DNA from: Aurantiochytrium sp. KH105
Lineage: Eukaryota > Sar > Bigyra > Thraustochytrida > Thraustochytriidae
Direction of reading: 5' to 3'
Assembly (NCBI GenBank): GCA_003116975.1
Contig: BGKB01000103.1
Span: forward strand, 1-64,000
DNA: 64,000 nucleotides
Shown here: one piece after another, positions 1 to 8,039 of the stretch
Layout: each line of letters starts with the position of its first letter
Numbering within the stretch: position 1 is the first letter of the stretch
Position numbers and translations under genes: made by a program
The notes under the pieces: generated by a model
Databases searched by the model: none
Told to the model about the DNA's origin: nothing
What the model saw: the letters and a program-made list of their open reading frames with translations, nothing else

Positions 1-230
1 AACATTTTAATTTTACTATAATAAAACTTAATTGTATATATAATTGCACAAAGTAAACAAAATATATCAAATAATAGAAATAATAATTGAAGCAAAAATC
101 CTTCTTTTTAATTGTTAATTCTATATTTTGCATATAATATGTTTTAGCGCACATTTTGTATTTATTTATGTTTATTTATTGAAAAGCACAGAACAATCTA
201 AAAATTATTTCAATATTTGGCGCATTCTAC
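1..230. other. AT-rich segment at left edge
   Basis: About 220 bases made almost wholly of A and T, with poly-A/T runs and TATA-like strings, ending abruptly where the sequence becomes mixed and then GC-rich (from about 430). No reading frame, tRNA or repeat unit is visible in it. It differs sharply from the rest of the window and could be an organellar insertion, an AT-rich repeat or the end of an element that lies outside the window. Confidence 0.5.
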
Positions 231-617
231 AGCTCAATGCACAATCTTTGCATCAGTAAGTGTTGGAGTGGTTGTCGGGCAACCAAGCCTTGGGATGAGT
301 ACTTGGTGCACACGAATGAGTCAACGACTCTTGTACAGTGCTGGTTTGCTAGCCTTGTCTGCAGCCAAGACAGCAATGAGCAATCAATGATCCTATTTGA
401 TCGCTTTCCAGCCACCGACGGCAGGCAGGCGCGCGCGTAGGCTCGTGGGCGTCCCCACGGCTCTACGCGCGGCGCTGCCGCCGGTGCTCACGCGCCTTCG
501 CTTAGGCTAGCGAGCACGCAGACGGACAATCAGAAGAGAGACGTGAAAGATGTCTTGTATTTTGAGTTAGAGGTAAGGAATCAATCCAGACCAGCCATCT
601 CGCGTGCGAGGCTGCAA

Positions 618-734
618 AATGGGTTGCAGCAAGCTGGGTTGCGGCAAGCTGCGTTGCGGCAAGCTGGGTTGCGGCAAACTGCGTTGCGGCAAACTGCGTT
701 GCGGCAAACTGCGTTGCGGCAAACTGCGTTGCAG
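618..734. repeat. 15-bp minisatellite
   Basis: About 7 to 8 tandem copies of a 15-bp unit of the form TTGCGGCAAACTGCG. The first copies carry GCTGGG or GCTGCG variants and the last four are nearly identical. Because the unit is a multiple of three, all six frames stay open and produce false ORFs such as GCGKLRC-type repeats. No neighbouring coding evidence supports translation. Confidence 0.85.
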
Positions 735-3183
735 TGTGGCGCGGCATGACTCTGATATAAAATTGTGCAAAATCATTAAAATTGAAATTCAAAATTTTCA
801 ATGAAATAGCAACGTTGTGTCTGTGCTGGGTCGTCAAAACTACCGACGTCAATGAATCACGCTCTCTGTGTGACAATGGCGTGGTTGATGGTGGCTCAGG
901 AACCCAAATGTGTCGAATTTCACGAACACAACAATTTGTAAAGAGGTGAAGACAAAAAAAAAATCAAAGAATGGAGAGAGACGACGAAGTGTGCGGCTTT
1001 CTTTCTGCGCCAATGTCCTGCAGCTAGCTAGATAGATGGCGTGGCGTGCGCGCGCCTCTCTGATTTACAGACGATAGATAGGTAATCTATTTCGTGTGTG
1101 CATCCTACCTGGAGACTATCATTATATCTTGAAAGATCTTTGGGAAGTAGTGGGTAACGCGGAGAACGATGTCGAGCGAGATCTCCTTGTCTGAGTTGAG
1201 TCAACCGTTGGGTCGTGTCGGCCAGAGCAGCTGAGTGTGAGCGCGTTCCATCCACTTAACTCAAACAACCACCTGCGCCTGCGCGGGAATTTCAAAGCAG
1301 AGTCAGGACTGCTCTGCAAGGTCCAAGCAAGTTATGAAGGATATTTTGGGATCGATTCACTGTGGATAAATAAAATAAACAAGTAGGCCTAGAGGCTGGC
1401 TGTCTTCGATCAACTTTAATTAACTCGGTACTGATAGGATAATATGGACAGGGACGCGTCATAAAACGAAGACGATGCCATTCATACAACTACTTGGGAA
1501 ATGGCATAACCCCAGCAGGATCCAGCGCCGCAAACCAAGGGAGCGGATGCTTTGCTCAGGCGCTCCAGAACGCAGATAACGCTGCGTAGATTGTACAACC
1601 GAGAAGAGTCTCTTCATTTCGGCATGAGCGACGCTTCTGCGCAACTTCTTGTGCTGCTTGGATCTCGGCCGAGACAGATAAGCGAACTTGTCCCGCACGC
1701 TGCATCGTACCTCGTCACCTGCCTTGACTCTCTATGCTTGCTGTCAAAAGCAATTGCTACCTTCCAATTTTGTTCGTGCTTCGTGCTTGAGGGTTTTCTT
1801 TTCAATTCTAGCGTGGTTTGCTGAGGTGAGAGCAAGCAAGAATAAGAAGGGGCGAGGAGCTTGCTGCGATTATGTTCAAGTCAGAACTTGTGAGCCCAGG
1901 CCGAGGAACCTTGACTGACGTAAGCCCCTTCTTTGTTTTTGTGTAACGCTGCGTCGGAAATGTAATAGTAGCGTGCAAGAATGGGACGACCCGAGAGGTC
2001 TTCTCCTCCCGTGAGTGCACGAGTTGATTTTAACTGAGCAGCGCAGACTTTCCCTCCATGTCTGTCTGCCGGCCCGTCGTTTTTGCTTCCATCGCGCAAG
2101 CTAATTATTGTTAGTCATCTGAAAGTAGCAAATCTCTCAGCACATTCCTGATGTGGCAAAGAGTTCTTCAGCCAGCTTGCTTGCTCCTGCTCGACAGGAT
2201 CCTCCGCTCGATACGGGAAGATTTGATGTAGCACTCGCCCGCCCTTTCTTGACTCATGCTCGCCGTCCTGCACAATACCAAACAAAGCGCTCCAAAATGG
2301 TTCGAAGAGAACAGTCAATCGATCAAGGTCGTTTCTCGACGATGCCCGTCACGATGGGCCACCCATCACCTTAACACCAGGTGGTAAACTGCTGTAGCAC
2401 ACGCGCGCAGCGTAGGTCCAAAGTACCTATCCATCGTGCGAACCAACGCGTCGTCAATTTTTTTTTTTTAAGTTCCGAATAAAGAAAGACAATCAATGCC
2501 CATTGCTCTCTTCTTTCATTACCTCCTGGCCAACATTAGACTACAGCTCGCGCAGAACAGCTTGACGTTGACCGGGGTCTGCTGATTCTATCGAGAACAG
2601 ACCACAGTCGAAATCTGAGGCAACCAACCGTGCTAGAATTACCGATCGATCAGGAAGAGGATGCTTTGTGTGCATGCTGAGCGAATCCTCAAACGAGCAT
2701 GATGCAAAGACAGGACATTCGCGTCGGGTAGGTGGCCCATCTAGCATGCGTATTCACTTCGCCACTTGCCTTGTCCCAACGTTCCAACATTCTCCCAAAG
2801 AATCAACGAAGGACTTGAGCGTCATGGGGTTGCATGGATTACGTTCGACTGCATCCTGTTAGAACGCCAAGGGAAATGATATATCTTTTCTAACTCTTTT
2901 CACCACATATATCGACATCGCGCGACGCTGTGCAGGCCGAAGTTGCGAGCCGTCGCGACAGCTCCCCCTCTTAAACCCAGAGCATATGACTGGCTCTGAG
3001 GAGATTCTTGCCTCCTCATCGACTGTATCTAAAAGACCTAGTTATTGCGCGTTGCCTTTCACTTTATCCAGACTTCATGGCGAATGATGCTATCAGGCTA
3101 TACCTCACCCGCGCATGAACATCAGCGAAAAGCTCAAGAGGCAGGTTTCAGCCACAGAATCTCAGGCACGTTTGATAATATAT
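735..3183. other. Gene-poor interval, no recognisable gene
   Basis: Mixed-composition DNA without a reading frame that looks coding: the longest frames are 60 to 90 codons and overlap on both strands. Apart from the 46-bp repeat copy at 2338-2383 I see no RNA gene, domain or tandem repeat. Poly-A and poly-T runs occur near 954 and 2460. Confidence 0.4.
2338..2383. repeat. 46-bp dispersed repeat, copy A
   Basis: This 46-bp block recurs at 3696-3741 with about four substitutions, while the flanks are unrelated. Its 3' part, CACCTTAACACCAGGTG, can fold as a 5-bp stem (CACCT/AGGTG). In this copy the preceding GATGGG and CCCATC also form a perfect 6-bp stem with a 3-nt loop. Function unknown; it may be a piece of a small RNA or mobile element. 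Confidence 0.65.
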
Positions 3184-3263
3184 TATATATATGTCAAGGA
3201 ACTTTAGACGGCTCAACAATGGGAAATAGGCGACTTACCTCGCCACCCTCCGTATCTACGGTA
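3184..3263 (+). promoter_or_regulatory. TATA box and structured leader of tRNA-Lys copy 1
   Basis: A TATA-like run (3184-3192) followed by GTCA lies 30 nt upstream of a conserved leader (3218-3263). The leader starts with AATGGGA and then forms two perfect hairpins: GGCGA/TCGCC around CTTACC (3229-3244) and CCGT/ACGG around ATCT (3250-3261). Two nucleotides separate the second hairpin from the mature tRNA 5' end. The same arrangement precedes all four tRNA-Lys genes, so a TATA-directed pol III start at the leader is inferred. Confidence 0.7.
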
Positions 3264-3335
3264 TCCCGGTTAGCTCAGCGGTAGAGCGTTTGACTCTTAA
3301 TCAAATGGTCGAGGGTTCGATCCCCTCATTGGGAA
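3264..3335 (+). tRNA. tRNA-Lys(CUU), copy 1
   Basis: A 72-nt cloverleaf decoding AAG. The acceptor TCCCGGT pairs with ATTGGGA (two G-U pairs). The D arm is GCTC/GAGC, the anticodon stem TTTGA/TCAAA around loop CTCTTAA (anticodon CTT), and the T arm GAGGG/CCCTC around TTCGATC. The discriminator is A and CCA is not encoded. A-box and B-box internal promoters are present. The first pair is U1-A72 rather than the usual G1-C72. The anticodon region resembles eukaryotic tRNA-Lys(CUU). Identical to copies at 4184, 6780 and 7531. Confidence 0.95.
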
Positions 3336-3341
3336 ATCCAC

Positions 3342-3348
3342 TTTTTTT
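3342..3348 (+). terminator. Pol III T-run terminator, copy 1
   Basis: Seven T residues start 7 nt after the tRNA discriminator base, as expected for RNA polymerase III termination. Confidence 0.8.
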
Positions 3349-3695
3349 GCATTTTATTTTGGTCAGTCACTCATGGTTGTTTGGTCTCTGTTTTTGACCA
3401 TCAGGCCATCAAGCTCGGAGCCCAAGACCCTGATGCTGCGCTTACTTTCGCGCCTAGAAACGGCAGATGTGAGCTTTAGAAGCAGAATGCAAAGTCAAAG
3501 CGATTCGCCTCGCTCGGATGGTAAAGAAGAATTGATTTCGCGCTCTCGCGATATGGAAGAGTTTTCTGTTTCTTCGTAGAAAGAGAATTCTGCCCAGCAC
3601 CAAACATCTCACTCTAAAGCAAGCGAACTTTGCGAAGTATCGAACAAGTATGAGACACCATCCTCCAATTTCATCTTCTATGTAAGTACGTTCTT

Positions 3696-3741
3696 GACGA
3701 TGCCTGTCACGATGAGCTGCCCATCACCTTAACACCAGGTG
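3696..3741. repeat. 46-bp dispersed repeat, copy B
   Basis: Second copy of the block at 2338-2383, lying between tRNA-Lys copies 1 and 2. The terminal CACCT/AGGTG stem is unchanged. The neighbouring 6-bp stem has one A-C mismatch here (GATGAG against CCCATC), so the pairing is not supported by compensatory change. Confidence 0.65.
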
Positions 3742-4102
3742 CACGAAGCCACGCACACGCGGATTCGTCCGCCAGCATACCCAAATCATCCGAGCGCTCG
3801 AACCCAGAACGAGGTTCCGAGCCAACCACTATCAGGGTGGCCATTTGCAAGCGGGCTCTGCTTAACCGTTCGTCTCCCTTGCAACCTCGGCAAACAGTAC
3901 GACATCGTCGCTCAAGCAGCATTGCCAAGATGAGCCATCGCACCAAGTATTGATTGACGTCTACACGTCCTTCTTTCTCAAATCTTTGCTTACACCGCGT
4001 ACCGACGCACTTTTTAGGATAGAGAGTGCGCGCCTATTATTTTTTGAGGTGCACTGCTCATCATTCATTGCTTCGCATCAGAGACCATATCGTTAGATTT
4101 TA

Positions 4103-4183
4103 CTATATATACGTCAGGAGACTTTGGGAGCTTCAGTAATGGGAAATAGGCGACTTACCTCGCCATCCTCCGTTTCTACGGTA
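4103..4183 (+). promoter_or_regulatory. TATA box and structured leader of tRNA-Lys copy 2
   Basis: A TATATATA run at about 4104-4111, followed by CGTCA, sits about 30 nt before the leader (4138-4183). The leader again has AATGGGA, hairpin GGCGA/TCGCC (4149-4164) and hairpin CCGT/ACGG with loop TTCT (4170-4181), then TA and the tRNA. Confidence 0.7.
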
Positions 4184-4255
4184 TCCCGGTTAGCTCAGCG
4201 GTAGAGCGTTTGACTCTTAATCAAATGGTCGAGGGTTCGATCCCCTCATTGGGAA
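4184..4255 (+). tRNA. tRNA-Lys(CUU), copy 2
   Basis: All 72 nt are identical to the copy at 3264-3335: cloverleaf with CTT anticodon, A73 discriminator and U1-A72 first pair. The flanks outside the leader module have diverged, so this is not merely a very recent tandem duplication. Confidence 0.95.
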
Positions 4256-4261
4256 ATCATG

Positions 4262-4276
4262 TTTTTTTTTTTTTTT
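4262..4276 (+). terminator. Pol III T-run terminator, copy 2
   Basis: Fifteen consecutive T residues start 7 nt after the tRNA. Confidence 0.85.
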
Positions 4277-6258
4277 CCAACCCTCCCACCTCTCACCTTC
4301 ATTAGATGTGCTTTCAGAATCATCTGTTCATTCTTCGATGAATGCCGCGGATGCCTTCTTGCGCCTACTTTTTTGGGCCAATCTTGACCGACACATTAAT
4401 TTCAAACGCACGAAGGTTTTGCATTGCAATCGGATCAACTCGTTGCTTCAAGGGTTTGCGGAACTGAAGCGCAGGTATGCAGCTCATAAAGACCATTCAT
4501 GTGTTCCGCGGCGATCCAGCTATGTGTCGATGAAGGCGTATACTCTTGTACCAGAGCTTCCTCAGTATTGAGATGATGGGATTGTAACTTGAGATTTGGT
4601 GGCGGAGCCTGGACATACCTCGACGGAACTCTTTTTTTATGGTCGGAAATTTGTCGACAAAGGGCATTCTTCTCTTTCTCTTTCCTTCTCGTATGCACGT
4701 GTGGCTGGCATTGCTTCGGACCCTGTCAACGGATCTTGCCGGCGCCTTTGACGCATCGCTTTTGTAACTCTGATCTTCTTCACTATTTCTGCACCTTGGC
4801 AGCTGATTTGTCATAAGTGTCCTATGTCGCGACGTGCGACATGCAAATGCCTCTTTGCGGCCTAAACCACGTCTTGCGCGAAGCAAAGGCACACGCTTGG
4901 CCGGTCTGTGACTTATTCTGGAGAAAGGGTGCAAGGAGGGCGTGTGAGGGGAAGCTCCGGTTCTGATCCGAACAAATCGTGAGGCATGTCGTGACGTGCG
5001 CTCTTTGTATTCGTGTTGGTGGCTTGAGCAACCTTTACATTTGTTCAGATACTTCGACCCAAGGCCTCACTGTACTCATTTCCAGGAACTACTCGGCCAG
5101 TGCAGGGGAAGATGCGCTGGGCCGGATACTCATCGCTCAGACCAAAGCATTGCTCGACCGTTGCCAAAGAATATAGCGCAGTCGGCCTCGTTCCTCATCG
5201 TCAAGCGGCATCTTTTTTCGCGTCTATCTCCGCAAACTCTGCGCACAGTAGAATGCTACATCGTGCACCTCACTTGGCACTTGCGTCCCTGATGTAGAAC
5301 CTCGCGTCAGACGCTCTGACTTTGAAAAGCTTCAAGAGAATTTGAGTGGCACACAACACAACTTACGGAAGCCCTTTAGCGAGTCTACAACGAGCAGTCA
5401 ATTCATCACATGACCAATTTTCGTTCAAAGTTGAAGTCTTCCCCGACAACATCTGACGTAAGGAGAGGACGAAACCTTTCCTGCACGTTGGCACGTACGT
5501 CTGCATCTTGCATGGGCCTCGCCATGTAGTTATGAAGACGGTGTGCTCGCAGCCGAGTCCATGCTTGAGGAAATAGCTAAAGAATGGGCCAACTCCTCCT
5601 GCAGGCTTTAGCGCGCATTTTGCCACGTGCTGATGACAAACCTGATCTTGATAGCCTGTATCCCCAAACACCATGCGCAAGAGTAGCATGGGCAAGCGCC
5701 ACATTGGAGAGCGTAGCAGCCGTCAAAGTCGGCAAAGACCGCTGAACAGAGCGGCCACGATATAAAGAGGGACCTCATTTTGAATGTGTGTCGTTGTGTC
5801 CAGCCCATGTTCACGGAGCGCTGCGTCGAGACTGAGTTGAAGCTAGCGCTCCTGCTCGGCAGCGGCGTCTCGCTCGAAATGCTTGCGCACGATGCCGAGT
5901 CACTTTGCCAAGTCTTCTGGAAGAGCTGTTGCAATGGCTTGTTCCGTGACAAGAAGATCGCACTCTGGCGTGACACAACACATACTGCCATCGCGCCGGA
6001 ACTTGACGTGCGCATCGGGCTGAGCTGCGGCACGAACGAATGACCTAGGCACTCTCTGTACGTAAAATACTCCTCAGCGCAAGAGACGCCCTCACTGACG
6101 GGGAAAATCTTGAGACAAGTTGGCACATGGGCTCAACCTGAAGATGAAACTCTACACGAGTAACAGCTATCCAAAGCGAAATTTCGGAGGGAACTAGCTA
6201 CTAAATGGCTCGATTAGTCTTTAGCCCCTATACTCAGTTTTCGCGATCAATTTGCACG
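4277..6258. other. Interval with only degenerate coding scraps
   Basis: No intact gene is visible. Two stretches have coding-like codon choice but no recognised domain: a minus-strand frame at 5363-5704 and a plus-strand frame at about 5780-6043 (87 codons, ending in a stop). They lie on opposite strands and show no shared family, so they may be eroded gene or element fragments. Support is weak for both. Confidence 0.3.
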
Positions 6259-6588
6259 TCAGCACCGTTCGCAAGCCTCCATCAGAGTTTCCCCTGACTT
6301 TGCCCTACCCAACCATAGTTTACCATCTTTCGCGTCGCTACGAATAAGCTCCAACTCAAATTTTTTTTCACCGTAGATCATGATCGGCCGATGCTGTCCA
6401 GCACCTGCTTTCCTTTCACTTCGCATCCTGGTTTTCATCTGAAAGGCTTCGTCATGCAGTGCCTGAAGCGCAGTGGGATGCTGTGTTGGATCTGCACAAT
6501 GCAAAGCCGATATGAGGCGCTCTCGCGTGAATTGATCGGGGAAATGTCGTAGGGCTCTCGTTGGAAAAATAGGGTATTCGGTGGCCAA
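6259..6588 (-). CDS. Hypothetical small protein (doubtful)
   Basis: A 109-codon frame with ATG start. The product is mixed and soluble-looking, with many charged residues and no signal peptide or membrane segment. I recognise no domain. It lies upstream of tRNA-Lys copy 3 on the opposite strand. Its amino-acid composition is more protein-like than most frames in this region, but length and the lack of homology leave it uncertain. It could be a fragment of a decayed gene. Confidence 0.25.
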   Translation of the reverse strand: MATEYPIFPTRALRHFPDQFTRERLISALHCADPTQHPTALQALHDEAFQMKTRMRSERKAGAGQHRPIMIYGEKKFELELIRSDAKDGKLWLGRAKSGETLMEACERC

Positions 6589-6696
6589 ATGTTGATACGC
6601 GCAATCCAGAATTTCTCCGTGCCAGCATGCGTGGATCAGGTATACAATTACTCCGAAAGAATTCTAATGAATGAACCTGGCTGCTCGTTGTAAATT

Positions 6697-6779
6697 CTAT
6701 TCATAAAGAACAGCGGACTTGCCGAGCATCACCAATGGGAAACAGGCGACTTACCTCGCCACCCTCCGTTTCTACGGTA
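6697..6779 (+). promoter_or_regulatory. Weak TATA and structured leader of tRNA-Lys copy 3
   Basis: The leader (6734-6779) keeps AATGGGA, hairpin GGCGA/TCGCC (6745-6760) and hairpin CCGT/ACGG with loop TTCT (6766-6777). The upstream AT element (TATTCATAAA, about 6699-6708) is at the same roughly 30-nt distance but is a poorer TATA box and lacks the GTCA that follows it in the other three copies. Confidence 0.6.
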
Positions 6780-6851
6780 TCCCGGTTAGCTCAGCGGTAG
6801 AGCGTTTGACTCTTAATCAAATGGTCGAGGGTTCGATCCCCTCATTGGGAA
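6780..6851 (+). tRNA. tRNA-Lys(CUU), copy 3
   Basis: Identical over all 72 nt to the other three copies: CTT anticodon, A73, no encoded CCA. Confidence 0.95.
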
Positions 6852-6868
6852 TTTTCCTCTTTTTTTTT
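6852..6868 (+). terminator. Pol III T-run terminators, copy 3
   Basis: A T4 run directly follows the discriminator (6852-6855) and a T9 run follows at 6860-6868. The first would give an unusually short trailer. Confidence 0.7.
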
Positions 6869-6928
6869 CTCTAAATTCGGCTCTAAAAGCTTCGTACGTG
6901 CGTAATAAGCGTGCGCAATCGCCGTCAC

Positions 6929-7067
6929 CTGAAGTGCGTGAAGTGGCTCGTTACACGAAATTTCGAATAATATCTTAGCTTTTTGTTATGCTGAGATCTG
7001 AAGTGCGTGAAGCAGCTCGTTGCACGAAATTTCGAATTCTATTTTAGGTTTTTTTTTATGCTGAGAC
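6929..7067. repeat. Tandem duplication, 69-bp unit, two copies
   Basis: Two adjacent units (6929-6997 and 6998-7067) beginning CTGAAGTGCGTGAAG and ending ATGCTGAGA. They differ at about ten positions and in the length of a T-run. There is no coding frame or obvious fold. Located between tRNA-Lys copies 3 and 4. Confidence 0.85.
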
Positions 7068-7206
7068 TTGGCTAACGCATTTTGATCATCCTTCGAACAA
7101 CCATGTTCATACGGGCAGCATAATTTTTGTTTGTCCAGCCATCTCATGTCGACAAGCAATTTTGCATTATGAAAGGCCAGCCAGATCCTTTTTGGGGGGA
7201 GGAGAA

Positions 7207-7222
7207 GGGGGGGGGGGGGGGG
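7207..7222 (+). repeat. 16-G homopolymer
   Basis: An uninterrupted run of 16 G residues in an otherwise AT-leaning region, preceded by a purine-rich GGGGGGAGGAGAA stretch. It can form a G-quadruplex in principle and its length is prone to sequencing error. Confidence 0.8.
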
Positions 7223-7452
7223 TTATGACCAGCTAAAGGGCTGCCTTGTTTGAGTTTCCGCTGATTATCGCTGCTGAGACTACTCCTCCTGACAGATGTC
7301 GTTGCGTTTTTTAAAAAATTAATAATCACGGCAAAACAGAAGGGTCAAGTTTTTTTTACGAAGGCGTGAATCTAGAACCTATTTATCCCTGACAGGAAAG
7401 CGAGGCCGCAACTTTGTGGGTTGTGCCAATCTCCTTGTGGAGGCATTTTTGT

Positions 7453-7530
7453 TATATAAATGTCAAAGGGTTGGTGTTCATCAACAATGGGAAATAGGCG
7501 ATTCACCTCGCTACCCACCGTTCTACGGTA
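7453..7530 (+). promoter_or_regulatory. TATA box and structured leader of tRNA-Lys copy 4
   Basis: TATATAAA (7453-7460) followed by TGTCA lies 30 nt before the leader (7486-7530). The first hairpin keeps its stem through a G-U wobble (GGCGA/TCGCT, 7497-7512) while its loop changed to TTCACC. The second keeps CCGT/ACGG but with a 3-nt loop (7518-7528). Stem conservation with loop change supports the folds. Confidence 0.7.
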
Positions 7531-7602
7531 TCCCGGTTAGCTCAGCGGTAGAGCGTTTGACTCTTAATCAAATGGTCGAGGGTTCGATCCCCTCATTGGG
7601 AA
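7531..7602 (+). tRNA. tRNA-Lys(CUU), copy 4
   Basis: Identical over all 72 nt to the copies at 3264, 4184 and 6780, although its leader is the most diverged of the four. Confidence 0.95.
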
Positions 7603-7607
7603 ATTCA

Positions 7608-7615
7608 TTTTTTTT
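7608..7615 (+). terminator. Pol III T-run terminator, copy 4
   Basis: Eight T residues starting 6 nt after the tRNA. Confidence 0.8.
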
Positions 7616-8039
7616 CCTTTTATTTGTGTGTAGCCGTTTGCTTTTTGTTTGTCCCTCATTGTCGTTCTCCCTGGGCGCGTTCTCTCATTTCCTTGGATTT
7701 GAAGGATGTAAGCAAATGCATGCAGACATGCACGATGTTTACATGCTGTATACGTTCCTGCCTAATCGCCACGCATAAGATGTTTCGTAAGATTTGCTCA
7801 AAAAGAATGTGGTCAGGTCTGACAATTTCGAAAAAAGTAAGATCTTTGCATTATTTAGGGTCGAGAATTACGCATGCCAACATAAACGTTGAGGCATTGA
7901 CATGATCGAGAGAAAAAAATGAATGCGCAAACACGGTTCATTTCCATTGCATCTGAAAGAAGATGCTGCTGTGGATGTTTTCTCTCGTTTTTGTAGAAAA
8001 TGATACGCGAGCTCAAGAGCGTCGTACAGAACGACAGGC
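7616..8039. other. Spacer between tRNA cluster and NEMP gene 3' end
   Basis: T-rich and then mixed sequence that should include the 3' untranslated region of the minus-strand gene ending at 8040. No gene, RNA or repeat is apparent. Confidence 0.4.
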
